The translations under genes were made by a program, and so were the position numbers. Of a stretch of 64,000 nucleotides of DNA, positions 43,835 to 53,003 are shown one piece after another. A model generated the notes under the pieces. It saw only the letters and a list, made by a program, of their open reading frames with translations, was not told the DNA's origin and searched no databases. This stretch comes from PALSA-894 sp963757565 (GTDB lineage: Bacteria > Pseudomonadota > Alphaproteobacteria > Rhizobiales > Xanthobacteraceae), in NCBI GenBank assembly GCA_963757565.1, contig CAVWSB010000011.1, forward strand, positions 1,612,001-1,676,000, read 5' to 3'. How positions within the stretch are numbered: position 1 is the stretch's first letter; the number at the start of each line of letters is the position of its first letter.

Positions 43835-45277
43835 TCAGCCGCTGGTGCGGATCACCTGGATGTCCAGATCGCGGATTTTCTTGCGCAACGTATTACGGTT
43901 GACGCCCAAAAGGTCGGCAGCGCGGATTTGATTGCCCCGGGTCGCCGCAAGCGCCGCGGATAGCAGGGGGTGCTCCACCTCGCGCAGGATGCGGTGGTAC
44001 AGGCCCGGCGGCGGCAGACCGTTGCCGAAATTGGCGAAGTAGCGCGTCAGATGCCGCTCCATGGTGGACCCAATGGTGTCTTCACCACGGCCCTCCTCGT
44101 CGGGCGCCGCGATCGCCGGCTGGACCAGTTCTGCATCGATGACGGCGCCGGTGATGGTCTCCTGCGGATAGAGTGCGGAGAGCCGGCGCGCGAGATTTTC
44201 CAGTTCGCGCACATTGCCGGGCCAGCGGTAACGTTTGAGCCGCTCCAGTGCCGCCGCATCCACCTGTTTCGCCGGCAGACCTTCGCGCTCGGCGAGGCCG
44301 AAGAAATGCCGCATCAGGTCGGGTACGTCCTCGGCCCGTTCACGCAGCGGCGGCAATCGAAGCGGCACAACGTTGAGACGGAAGAACAGGTCCTCGCGGA
44401 ACAGTCCCTGCTGGATCAACACCCGCAGATCCTTGTTGCTGGCGGCAACAATACGCACGTCGGTCTTGATCGGCGTTCGTCCGCCGACGGTCGTGTACTC
44501 GCCTTGTTGCAGCACTCGCAGTAGGCGGGTCTGCGCCTCCATCGGCATGTCGCCGATCTCGTCGAGGAACAGTGTACCGCCTTCCGCTTGCTCGAACCGC
44601 CCCGAGGCGCGTGCATTCGCGCCAGTGAAGGCGCCCTTCTCGTGGCCGAACAGCTCGGACTCCACGAGGTCGCGCGGGATCGCCGCCATGTTAATCGCGA
44701 CGAACGGGCCGGCGCGGCGCTTGCCGTAATCGTGCAGGGCGCGCGCGACCAGTTCCTTGCCGGTGCCGGACTCACCGGTGATCATCACGGTGAGGTCGGT
44801 CTGCATCAGCCGCGCGACGAAGCGGTAGATCTCCTGCATTGCGGGCGAGCGGCCGACCAAGGGGATCGCGCCGAGATCTTCGACCTTGGCAGGTTCACGC
44901 GAACGCTCCTTCGGTTCGGCGAGTGCGCGGCCGACGATTGTGATCAGTTCCTTCAGATCGAACGGTTTCGGCAGGTATTCGTACGCGCCACGCTCGGACG
45001 CGCGGATCGCAGTCATGAACGTATTCTGCGCGCTCATGATGATGACGGGAAGTTCAGGCCGCAGCTTCTTGATACGCGGCAAGAGGTCGAACGCGTTCTC
45101 GTCCGGCATCACCACGTCGGTGATGACAAGATCACCGTCGCCTTGGCTCACCCAACGCCACAACGTCGCGGCATTGCCAGTGCTACGTACCTCGTATCCT
45201 GCGCGCGAAAGCGCCTGATTGAGCACGGTTCTGATCGCGGCATCGTCGTCGGCGACCAGTATGTTTCCTGCGGGCAT
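43835..45277 (-). CDS. ntrC: nitrogen regulation response regulator NtrC
   Basis: NtrC is the sigma-54 activator of nitrogen-limitation genes such as glnA, glnK-amtB and scavenging operons. The 480-residue protein has receiver phospho-Asp D54 (LVITDVVMPDE), an AAA+ domain with Walker A TGESGTGKELVARAL, the sigma-54-contact motif GAFTGA in GHEKGAFTGANARA, Walker B TLFLDEIGDMP, and a C-terminal helix-turn-helix NQIRAADLLGVNRNTLRKKI. It lies 11 bases after ntrB in the dusB-ntrB-ntrC operon. Confidence 0.96.
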   Translation of the reverse strand: MPAGNILVADDDAAIRTVLNQALSRAGYEVRSTGNAATLWRWVSQGDGDLVITDVVMPDENAFDLLPRIKKLRPELPVIIMSAQNTFMTAIRASERGAYEYLPKPFDLKELITIVGRALAEPKERSREPAKVEDLGAIPLVGRSPAMQEIYRFVARLMQTDLTVMITGESGTGKELVARALHDYGKRRAGPFVAINMAAIPRDLVESELFGHEKGAFTGANARASGRFEQAEGGTLFLDEIGDMPMEAQTRLLRVLQQGEYTTVGGRTPIKTDVRIVAASNKDLRVLIQQGLFREDLFFRLNVVPLRLPPLRERAEDVPDLMRHFFGLAEREGLPAKQVDAAALERLKRYRWPGNVRELENLARRLSALYPQETITGAVIDAELVQPAIAAPDEEGRGEDTIGSTMERHLTRYFANFGNGLPPPGLYHRILREVEHPLLSAALAATRGNQIRAADLLGVNRNTLRKKIRDLDIQVIRTSG

Positions 45278-45288
45278 CTAGTCCCTCT

Positions 45289-46419
45289 TCAGGTTACGCC
45301 GCCCGGTCCGGCGTCGTCACCAGTGAACATCGGCATCAATACGCGGAATATCGTGTGGCGCGGCTGCAACTCGCACTCGATGATGCCGCCGTGATCGCCC
45401 ACGATCTTGGCAACCAGCGCAAGGCCCAGCCCGGTACCGGTAGGCTTCGTGGTCACAAACGGATCGAACAGGTGCGGCAACAGATCGGCCGGGACACCCG
45501 CGCCATTGTCCTTGACGCAAAACTCAAGCGGCAGCGACACGCGCGTCTGGCTGCCGGGAATCTGAAGTCGCACGCCCGGCCGGAACGCCGTTGTCAGTTC
45601 GATCTGGCCGTCCGGCTGGTCGCCGATCGCCTCGGCGGCGTTCTTCACCAGATTGAGAAACACCTGGATGAATTGGTCGCGGTTCGCCAGCACGAACGGC
45701 AGTGATGGGTCATAGGTCTCGACGAACTTGATCTTTCGGCCGAAGCCCGAGAGTGCGAGCTTCTTCACGCGGTCGAGCACGACGTGAATGTTGACCGCCT
45801 CGCGCTCGACCGGGCGCTCGTCGGCAAAAACCTCCATGCGATCGACGAGCTTCACGATGCGGTCGGCTTCGTCGCAGATCAGACGCGTGAGCGTGCGGTC
45901 GTCGTCCCCGGCGGATTGTTCGAGCAGTTGCGCGGCGCCGCGAATCCCCGAGAGCGGGTTTTTGATCTCGTGCGCCAGCATGGCGGCAAGCGCGATCACG
46001 GAACGCGCCGCTCCACGATGGGTCAACTGGCGGTCCATCTTGTCGGCGATGGTGCGCTCTTGCAGCATCACCACAACGTGGCCGGGCCGCTCGGGCACCG
46101 GCGCGACGTTAAGATCCACGAGGCGCTCACCCGGATTGCGCGGCGTCGACAGGTCGACCCGATATTCGTTCACCGCCGAGCCGCGATTGCGAACCTGCTC
46201 GACCAGCGCCAGCAGCGGCGAGCCGAACGGCACGAGGTCGCGCAACGCATGGCGACGCAACAGCAGCATGGAGACTTCAAAGAAGGATTCGGCGGCGACA
46301 TTCGCTTCCGCGATCTTGCCGTTCGGCCCGACCATCAGGATCGGATGCGGCAACGCGTTGAGAACGGTGTCGGCGGCCTCGGCGGCGAACGGCAGGATGT
46401 TGGATTCGGCGTGGCTCAT
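45289..46419 (-). CDS. ntrB: nitrogen regulation sensor histidine kinase NtrB
   Basis: NtrB phosphorylates NtrC under nitrogen limitation and dephosphorylates it when PII signals sufficiency. The 376-residue soluble protein has an N-terminal PAS domain (LPHPILMVGPNGKIAEANVA), the phospho-His H150 in MLAHEIKNPLSGIRGAAQLL and an ATPase domain with NLVKNAAEAIGD, VKDNGAGVPADLL and PTGTGLGLALVAKIVGDHGG. The start overlaps the dusB stop by four bases (ATGA). Confidence 0.96.
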   Translation of the reverse strand: MSHAESNILPFAAEAADTVLNALPHPILMVGPNGKIAEANVAAESFFEVSMLLLRRHALRDLVPFGSPLLALVEQVRNRGSAVNEYRVDLSTPRNPGERLVDLNVAPVPERPGHVVVMLQERTIADKMDRQLTHRGAARSVIALAAMLAHEIKNPLSGIRGAAQLLEQSAGDDDRTLTRLICDEADRIVKLVDRMEVFADERPVEREAVNIHVVLDRVKKLALSGFGRKIKFVETYDPSLPFVLANRDQFIQVFLNLVKNAAEAIGDQPDGQIELTTAFRPGVRLQIPGSQTRVSLPLEFCVKDNGAGVPADLLPHLFDPFVTTKPTGTGLGLALVAKIVGDHGGIIECELQPRHTIFRVLMPMFTGDDAGPGGVT

Positions 46420-47450
46420 GCCGCCGCCTTCCAGCCAAAATCGTCGTACGCTTCGGAGATGCGGCGCCGTACCTCGGCGGGCTCCTCGGAGGTCAGCACA
46501 TGGGCGCGCGCGGCCTTGAGCCGATCGGGCGCAATGCCAGCCGTCTCGGCCGCGGCATCAAGCGCCCAGCCCAGATGCTTGCGCACGTGGCGCACGCCGA
46601 TGCGTGCGCCGTGATGTGCAAGCATTTCCTCATACAATGCGCTGACCATGTCGTGCTGATCGGCCAGCGACGGGGCGGCGCGCTGCTCGCCGGTCGTGAG
46701 ATAATGCGCGAGATCGCCCGGAAACCATGGTCGGCCCTGCGCGCCCCGCCCGACCATGACGGCATCCGCGCCGGACGCCGTGAGCGCTGCGACCGCAGCC
46801 TCGAAGCTTGTCACGTCCCCATTCACCACCACGGGAATCGACACCGCCTGCTTCACGCCGCGCACCGCAGTCCAGTTGGCTACGCCCTTGTAGAACTGGC
46901 AGCGCGTGCGGCCGTGCACGGTGATGAGCCGGATGCCAGCCGCTTCTGCGCGGCGCGCCAACTCCGGCGCATTGTGCGAGGTGTCATCCCAGCCCAGCCG
47001 CATCTTCAACGTCACCGGCACGCTCACCGCGCCGACCGTCGCGTCGATCAGGCTAAGCGCGTGATCGAGATCGCGCATCAGCGCCGAACCGGACGCCTTG
47101 CCGGTGACGTGCTTGGCCGGACAGCCCATGTTGATGTCGATGATGTCGGCGCCCGCGCCTTGCGCGATGCGCGCACCCTCGGCCATCCAGTTCGCTTCGC
47201 AGCCGGCCAACTGTACGATGTTGAGCCGCAGCCCCTCCCCGTCTAGCCGGCGGTGCTGCTCGCGGCGTCCTTCGGCGAGCGCCGCGCTCGCGATCATTTC
47301 CGAGACAACAACCCCCGCGCCCAGTTTTGCGGCAAGCCGGCGAAAGGGCGCGTCTGTGATGCCGGACATCGGTGCGAGGAAAACGCGGTTGGGCATCGTG
47401 AGCGATCCCACGGCCAGCGGCGTCTGAAAATTCTCCGTCATTGGAGGCAT
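46416..47450 (-). CDS. dusB: tRNA dihydrouridine synthase DusB (NifR3)
   Basis: DusB reduces uridines in tRNA to dihydrouridine with FMN and NADPH. The 344-residue protein shows FLAPMSGITDAPFRRLAAKL, the FMN-binding and catalytic part DIIDINMGCPAKHVTGKASG (catalytic Cys in GCPAK), and VVNGDVTSFEAA plus MVGRGAQGRPW. The gene leads ntrBC, the arrangement in which it was first named nifR3. Three in-frame starts (47468, 47450, 47441) are possible; none has a strong ribosome binding site, and I place it at 47450 by analogy of length. Confidence 0.93.
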   Translation of the reverse strand: MPPMTENFQTPLAVGSLTMPNRVFLAPMSGITDAPFRRLAAKLGAGVVVSEMIASAALAEGRREQHRRLDGEGLRLNIVQLAGCEANWMAEGARIAQGAGADIIDINMGCPAKHVTGKASGSALMRDLDHALSLIDATVGAVSVPVTLKMRLGWDDTSHNAPELARRAEAAGIRLITVHGRTRCQFYKGVANWTAVRGVKQAVSIPVVVNGDVTSFEAAVAALTASGADAVMVGRGAQGRPWFPGDLAHYLTTGEQRAAPSLADQHDMVSALYEEMLAHHGARIGVRHVRKHLGWALDAAAETAGIAPDRLKAARAHVLTSEEPAEVRRRISEAYDDFGWKAAA

Positions 47451-47634
47451 TCGCGCGTCAGTGCACACTATTTAGGCGTCCAGTCATATGCTTAGAGTTT
47501 AGCCATTTTGGGCTTGGCCGCAAGTGCTGCGGTGCAGCAAATGTCCTAAGCTCACCAAAACCGGCGGAAATACGTTTGCGATGGTGAATGCAGGCGCTAA
47601 AGCCTTTGTCGGGTGAAGTAAACCGGGACATGAG

Positions 47635-48816
47635 ATGGCGATCCGCGTGGCCGCGGTGGTGGTTGCAGCCGGGCGCGGGACGCGCACCGGACTTGATTAC
47701 CCCAAGCAATACAAGGTGATGGGCGGCTCGCCGATGGTGCGGGAGAGCCTACGCGTTTTCACAGGCCACGCCGAGGTCGATTACGTTCTGCCCGTGATCC
47801 ATCCCGATGACGCGGCGCGTTTCGCGGCCGCTGCTGAGGGGCTTACAGTCGGGCAACCTGTCGCAGGTGCGTCAACACGTCAGGGCTCGGTGCGCGCGGG
47901 ACTCGAGGCGCTGAGCGCAAGGGCGCCCGCGATCGTTCTCGTGCACGATGCCGCGCGACCGTTCACCTCGCCCGCCTTGGTGAGCCGCGCGATCGCGGCA
48001 GCCGAGAAATACGGCGCCGCCATTCCTGGCCTGACCGTCACCGACACGGTGAAGCTGGTCGACCATGACAGTCTGGTGACGGCAACGCTCGACCGTGCTC
48101 ACCTGCGCACCGTGCAGACGCCGCAGGCCTTCAATTACGCGATGCTGGTGGATGCCCATCGTCGCGCCGCCGATGCCGGCCGCGAGGATTTTCCCGACGA
48201 TGCGGCGCTTGCCGAATGGGCCGGCCTGAAGGTCGCGGTATTTGAGGGTGAGCCCGCAAACATGAAGATGACGACAGCCGACGATTTCGCGCGCGCAGAT
48301 CGCGAAGGGCACATGGCGCTCGCCGATATCCGCACCGGCATCGGCTACGATATTCACGCATTCGATACCGGCGGCGATGCCGTGTGGCTCGGCGGCGTGA
48401 AAATCCCGCACGCGCGGAAGCTGCAAGGCCACTCGGACGCCGACGTGGCACTGCATGCGCTGACGGACGCGATCCTCGGTGCGCTCGCAGACGGCGACAT
48501 CGGCGTGCACTTTCCGCCGAGCGACGAACAATGGCGCGGCGCCTCGTCCGACAAGTTTCTGAAATTCGCGGTCGAGCGCGTGAAGGCCCGCGGCGGCATG
48601 GTAAGCCATCTCGACGTGGCGATCGTGTGCGAGGCCCCGAAGGTCAATCCCGTGCGCGACGCCATGCGCGCGCGCATCGCCGAAATCGCCGGGCTTTCGA
48701 TCGACCGCGTCGGCGTCAAGGCAACTACCAACGAGAAGCTTGGCGCGCTCGGCCGCGCCGAGGGTATCGCGGCTTACGCGACCGCTACCGTCCGCCTGCC
48801 CTGGAGTGCGCCGTGA
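47635..48816 (+). CDS. ispDF: bifunctional IspD/IspF, MEP isoprenoid pathway
   Basis: This fusion catalyses two non-adjacent MEP steps: CTP-dependent formation of CDP-methylerythritol (IspD, residues 1 to about 225) and cyclisation to MEcPP (IspF, from about 232). IspD motifs: AAVVVAAGRGTRTGLDYPKQ and VLVHDAARPFTSP. IspF motifs: RTGIGYDIHAFD with the metal Asp/His, LQGHSDADVALHALTDAILG, and KATTNEKLGALGRAEGIAAY. The 393-residue size is that of alphaproteobacterial IspDF. It is divergent from dusB and its stop overlaps the cinA GTG start (GTGA). Confidence 0.95.
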   Translation: MAIRVAAVVVAAGRGTRTGLDYPKQYKVMGGSPMVRESLRVFTGHAEVDYVLPVIHPDDAARFAAAAEGLTVGQPVAGASTRQGSVRAGLEALSARAPAIVLVHDAARPFTSPALVSRAIAAAEKYGAAIPGLTVTDTVKLVDHDSLVTATLDRAHLRTVQTPQAFNYAMLVDAHRRAADAGREDFPDDAALAEWAGLKVAVFEGEPANMKMTTADDFARADREGHMALADIRTGIGYDIHAFDTGGDAVWLGGVKIPHARKLQGHSDADVALHALTDAILGALADGDIGVHFPPSDEQWRGASSDKFLKFAVERVKARGGMVSHLDVAIVCEAPKVNPVRDAMRARIAEIAGLSIDRVGVKATTNEKLGALGRAEGIAAYATATVRLPWSAP

Positions 48817-49302
48817 TCGACGCGGAGACGCGCGCGCTTGCGGTGCAAGTGCTCGACGCCTGCCGTGTGCACGAATGGATACTCGCAACAGCGGAATCCT
48901 GCACCGGCGGGCTTGTGGCGGGGGCACTCACCGAAATCGCCGGATCCTCCGACGTGGTCGATCGTGGTTTCGTGACCTATTCCAATGCCGCCAAGATGGC
49001 GATGCTCGGTGTGCCCGAGGCGACACTCGCGACGCATGGCGCGGTGAGCCGGCAGACCGCAGAGGCAATGGCCCGAGGTGCGCTCGCGCGGGCCGGCGTC
49101 AATCTCACCGTCGCGATCACCGGCATCGCGGGACCGGGGGGCGGATCGGCGGACAAGCCGGTCGGACTGGTGCATTTTGCCGCGGCGACGCACACCACTC
49201 TTATCCATCGCGAGAAGCGCTATGGCGACATCGGGCGTTCGGAGATCCGTCGCGCTCTCCGTGATCGAAGCGCTCAACATGCTGCTTGAACTCGCCGCCT
49301 GA
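48813..49302 (+). CDS. CinA-type nicotinamide-nucleotide amidohydrolase (PncC), C-terminal frameshift
   Basis: The CinA C-terminal-domain family deamidates NMN in NAD recycling. The protein starts at GTG 48813 in the ispDF stop and has the family motifs TAESCTGGLVAGALTEIAGS, GFVTYSNAAK and VAITGIAGPGGGSADKPVGL. The uncorrected frame ends at 49289 (158 residues, ending RDRSAQHAA). The typical C-terminal helix, LSVIEALNMLLELAA-stop at 49300-49302, lies one frame over; one extra base near 49254 would join them. The active site is complete in either reading. Confidence 0.87.
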
Positions 49303-49358
49303 ATACCGCTTCATTTGCGCTGCTACATTCGCCTCAACGACAACAATGGGAGGATTTC

Positions 49359-50243
49359 ATGCGCGCCTTCGCAGCCGCTTTGCTTGTGCTCGCAACACTC
49401 ACGTCCGGTGCGCAGGCACAAACGGTCAAGGATTTCCTCGCCCAGGTCACCAAGAAATGGAACACACCTTTCGAACCGTTCCGGCTGATCGACAATATCT
49501 ATTATGTCGGCACTGACGGTATCGCCGTTTACATCATCAAGACATCGCAGGGTCTCATCCTGATGGATACGGCGCTTCCCGAGGCAACATCGCAGATCGA
49601 AGGAAATATCGAGAAGCTTGGCCTCAAGGTCGGCGACATCAAATACATCCTCAACACGCACGCCCATTTCGATCACACGGGCGGCTTTGCCGAAATGAAA
49701 AAGGACTCCGGCGCGCAGCTCGTCGCGGGCGAGCGCGACAAGCCGCTGATCGAGGGCGGTTATTATCCGGGCGACGAGAAGAATGCCGATCTGGCCTTCC
49801 CACCCGTGAAGGTCGACCGCACCGTCAATGAGGGCGACAAGGTCACGCTCGGCGAGGTCACGATGATCGCGCACGCGACGCCCGGCCATTCGCCCGGATG
49901 CACAAGCTGGGAGACGCACGTCAAGGACGGCGATAAGGATCGCGATGTGGTGTTCTTTTGCAGCGGCACGGTTGCGCTGAACCGGCTGGTCGGCCACCCG
50001 ACCCATCCGGGCATCGTCGAAGATTATCGCAGCACCTTTGCCAAGGCGAAGGCGATGAACCCGGACGTGCTGCTCGGCCCGCACCCGGAAGTGTATGGCA
50101 TGCAGGCCAAGCGCGCGCAGATGAAGGACGGCGCGCCGAACCCGTTCGTCAAGCCGGGCGAACTCGCCACCTATGTCGCCACGCTCGAGACGGATTTTGA
50201 CGCGCAGCTCGCCAAGCAGACAGCCGCGCTCAAGAACCAGTAA
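49359..50243 (+). CDS. subclass B3 metallo-beta-lactamase, BJP-1-like
   Basis: A secreted zinc beta-lactamase able in principle to hydrolyse penicillins, cephalosporins and carbapenems. The 294-residue product has a signal peptide (residues 1-20, ends AQA) and a full B3 ligand set: H101, H103 and H177 for Zn1 (NTHAHFDHTGG, ATPGHSPGCTSW) and D105, H106 and H242 for Zn2 (LLGPHPEVYGMQAKRA). Its sequence closely recalls the chromosomal BJP-1 enzyme of Bradyrhizobium as I remember it; no search was run. GGGAGGA precedes the ATG. It lies between cinA and a convergent membrane-protein gene, in what is otherwise a housekeeping neighbourhood. Confidence 0.9.
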   Translation: MRAFAAALLVLATLTSGAQAQTVKDFLAQVTKKWNTPFEPFRLIDNIYYVGTDGIAVYIIKTSQGLILMDTALPEATSQIEGNIEKLGLKVGDIKYILNTHAHFDHTGGFAEMKKDSGAQLVAGERDKPLIEGGYYPGDEKNADLAFPPVKVDRTVNEGDKVTLGEVTMIAHATPGHSPGCTSWETHVKDGDKDRDVVFFCSGTVALNRLVGHPTHPGIVEDYRSTFAKAKAMNPDVLLGPHPEVYGMQAKRAQMKDGAPNPFVKPGELATYVATLETDFDAQLAKQTAALKNQ

Positions 50244-52496
50244 TCACCACCCAAGCTTCTTGCGCAGCATCGATCCGATGATATCGGAGTAGTCGTCCGT
50301 CCACGCGGCGACTGCTCCGGCCTCCGTCTTCTGCCATCCGTCGGTATCGAGCAGTGTCCCGAAGTCGGCGTCGCGTCGTGCCAGCACGCTGACCATCGCA
50401 GCGGCGCGCAGGTCCTGCGTGAAATCGGTGTGGCTGCGGTCGGTCTTGGTGATTGCGGTCAGCCCCTCGGTTGCGCCGACCGCGGCGACGACCCTCGCGA
50501 GCTCAAGATGGCGATTGGAGATGTGCACCATCAGCATGCCATGGGGCGCGAGATGCGTGAGATACCCGTGCACCGCCTCACGCGTGAGCAGATGCGTTGG
50601 GATCGCGTCGGACGAAAACGCGTCGAGCACGATCAGGTCGAATTGCTGCGTCGAGGCGGCGAGCGTCAGGCGCGCATCGCCGAGCACGACCGGCGTTCCC
50701 GGCGCGCAACTCGACAGGAACGTAAAGCGGTCCGGATCGCGCGCCAGCCGCACGACCTCCGGGTCGATCTCGAAGAAGGTCCAAGTCTCGCCTTCCTGCC
50801 GATGGCAGGCAAGGCTTCCAGCACCGAGACCGACAACCGCGATACTGTTCAGCTTGCCGGCGGCCGCGCGTGCTGCCGACGCCACCTCGGAGATCGGCCC
50901 ACCGAAATAGTAGTAAGTCAGCGGCTCGGGACGTCCGGCGACGGGCGTGCCGTCCGCGTCGCGGATGCGCTCGGCGCCGTGGATGGTGTTGCCATGCACG
51001 AGCAGGCGGTGCGTGCCAGTCACGGTCTCGACCACCCGATGCACGCCGAAGAAGCTGCGCGTCGTCTCGATCACGCGCAGGCCGGGCTGCCACAGGCCCG
51101 TGATGATGAACGATGCGACCGCGATGGCGGCAAAGCGCGCGGGGTCTCGCCGCTGGATCAGCATCCAGCCGACCATCATGACCAGCACCACTTGGAGTGC
51201 GACGCCCATGCCGCCGCTGAGGCGGAATCCGACGACGACGTAGAGAAATGCCGCGAGCACCGCGACGATGAGTGCCGGGGCAATGCGCCAGAGGAACGCG
51301 CGCACCGGGCCGCTGAGTGCGCCCGGTAGCGCGAGCAGCGCGCAGGTCACGAGGATCGGGTATTCGTAGGTATAGTTGAACAGGTGGGGCGCGAGCAGGC
51401 CTGCGAAGATGCCGCCCAGCACACCGCCAAACGATGTCCAGAGATAGAATTCAGTAAGCAGCGCGGGCGCCGGGCGCCGCGCATAGACCTCGCCGTGGCA
51501 GGCGAGCGCCAGCGCGAACAACGCCAGCAGATTGAGCGCCATTGTGGCGAGCCAGTATTCACGGTCGCCGCCGAGCAGCGTGATGGCGAGCGGCGCGACC
51601 AGGAAAGGCACGATCTTGATGACGAGACTGTGCGAAAACCACGGCCGATCGCGAAACACCGCCACGAATGTCAGCAGATAAAGCGCGAGCGGCAGCACCC
51701 AGAGCAGCGGCGCGGCCGCGATATCGGTCGAGATATAGGCGGTTACCGCGATCACCAGGCCAGCGGGGATCGCCGCCAGCGCCGCCCACGCGGCGCGCTC
51801 GCGCCAAGTCGGCTTTGCGGCCGGTGCCGCAACGGTCATCTCGACGCCATTGCCGCCACGTGCCGCAACTGTCGCTACCACGGCGATTAGCACGGCAAGC
51901 CCCGCAAAACCGACCGACCAGACCCACGCCTGCGTGCGCAAGGTCATCATCGATTCAAGCGCCAGCGGATAGGCAAGCAGCGCGGCAAACGACCCGAGAT
52001 TCGACGCCGCATAGAGGACGTACGGATTGCGTGCCTGGGGATGACCGCTCACCGCGAACCAACTTTGCAACAGCGGCGCGCTCGCCGACAGCGCGGCAAA
52101 CGGCAGGCCGATCGAGGCAGCAAACAACGCAACCAGCCACAGGCCGACGCCGGTCGACGGCGGCGCGCCAAAGCCGTGTGCGATCCCGATCGGCAGGGTG
52201 AGTGCCGCGGCCGCAAGCACGATCAGGTGGACGAACGCGCTTTGCTCGACGTTGAGCGTGCGTGCGAGCAGATGTGCGTAGGCGTAGCCGATCAGCAGCG
52301 CGGCCTGGAAAAACACCATGGCCACCGACCACACCGACGGCGCGCCGCCGAGCATCGGCAGCACCATTTTGGTGAACATCGGCTGCACGGCAAACAGCAG
52401 CAGCGCGGAAGCGAACAGCGTCGCGGCAAACAGCGCGGGCGCAAGGCGCAGCACAGGCACGCTCAGTGTCGGGGCGGCCGGATCGTGCAGGGTCAT
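50244..52496 (-). CDS. fused MFS-like / spermidine synthase-like membrane protein
   Basis: A 750-residue two-part protein. Residues 1 to about 435 form 11-13 membrane helices (ALFAATLFASALLLFAVQPM, FTKMVLPMLGGAPSVW). Residues 470-750 are a spermidine-synthase-like Rossmann domain with IAVVGLGAGSLACHRQ, FFEIDPEVVRLARD and LIVLDAFSSDAIPTHLL. Such fusions are widespread but their reaction is not established; the GxGxG motif and acidic residues suggest it binds an S-adenosyl-methionine-type nucleotide. It is convergent with the beta-lactamase gene, their stops being adjacent. Confidence 0.85.
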   Translation of the reverse strand: MTLHDPAAPTLSVPVLRLAPALFAATLFASALLLFAVQPMFTKMVLPMLGGAPSVWSVAMVFFQAALLIGYAYAHLLARTLNVEQSAFVHLIVLAAAALTLPIGIAHGFGAPPSTGVGLWLVALFAASIGLPFAALSASAPLLQSWFAVSGHPQARNPYVLYAASNLGSFAALLAYPLALESMMTLRTQAWVWSVGFAGLAVLIAVVATVAARGGNGVEMTVAAPAAKPTWRERAAWAALAAIPAGLVIAVTAYISTDIAAAPLLWVLPLALYLLTFVAVFRDRPWFSHSLVIKIVPFLVAPLAITLLGGDREYWLATMALNLLALFALALACHGEVYARRPAPALLTEFYLWTSFGGVLGGIFAGLLAPHLFNYTYEYPILVTCALLALPGALSGPVRAFLWRIAPALIVAVLAAFLYVVVGFRLSGGMGVALQVVLVMMVGWMLIQRRDPARFAAIAVASFIITGLWQPGLRVIETTRSFFGVHRVVETVTGTHRLLVHGNTIHGAERIRDADGTPVAGRPEPLTYYYFGGPISEVASAARAAAGKLNSIAVVGLGAGSLACHRQEGETWTFFEIDPEVVRLARDPDRFTFLSSCAPGTPVVLGDARLTLAASTQQFDLIVLDAFSSDAIPTHLLTREAVHGYLTHLAPHGMLMVHISNRHLELARVVAAVGATEGLTAITKTDRSHTDFTQDLRAAAMVSVLARRDADFGTLLDTDGWQKTEAGAVAAWTDDYSDIIGSMLRKKLGW

Positions 52497-52538
52497 GGAA
52501 AATCCGTTGGAAAAACAACAGATTCTAGAACGGCAGCG

Positions 52539-53003
52539 TTAAGAGGTGCTTACCCGGCCGTAAACCGCGTCGGCGCGCCGTTCAAAGGCCTGGGCAAAGC
52601 GGCGGAACGCGGCCTCGAACATCGCGCCCATCAACAAGCCGAGCATGCGGCTCTTGAACTCGTAGGAGATGAAAAACGCGATCTCGCAGGCGGTTTCCGA
52701 GGTCGGCGTGAAGGTCCAGCGGTTGTCGAGCCGGCTGAACGGGCCGTCGAGATATTCGACCTGGATCTTCAGGTTCGGCCGGTCGAGCGTCACCCGGCTG
52801 ACGAACGTCTCGCGGATCAGCTTGTAGGCCACCGTCATGTCGGCGACGATCGTCTCGACGCCCTCCTCGTCCGGTGTTCGCTTGCGCACCCGCAGCGACT
52901 GGCACAACGGCACGAACTCCGGATACCGCTCTACGTCCGCGACAAGGTCGAACATGTCGCTGGCCGTATGGCCCACGCGCCGGACGTTGCGGAATTGCGG
53001 CAT
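52539..53003 (-). CDS. RatA/COQ10-like START-domain protein
   Basis: A 154-residue polyketide-cyclase/START-fold protein of the COQ10/RatA group. It begins MPQFRNVRRVGHTASDMFDL, with VADVERYPEFVPLCQSLRV and a closing FEAAFRRFAQAFERRADAVY helix. COQ10 proteins bind ubiquinone or its precursors; E. coli RatA was reported to bind ribosomes, so the annotation as a toxin should be treated with care. ATG 53003 overlaps the lipA stop in TGATG; lipA-coq10 linkage is common in alphaproteobacteria. Confidence 0.9.
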   Translation of the reverse strand: MPQFRNVRRVGHTASDMFDLVADVERYPEFVPLCQSLRVRKRTPDEEGVETIVADMTVAYKLIRETFVSRVTLDRPNLKIQVEYLDGPFSRLDNRWTFTPTSETACEIAFFISYEFKSRMLGLLMGAMFEAAFRRFAQAFERRADAVYGRVSTS

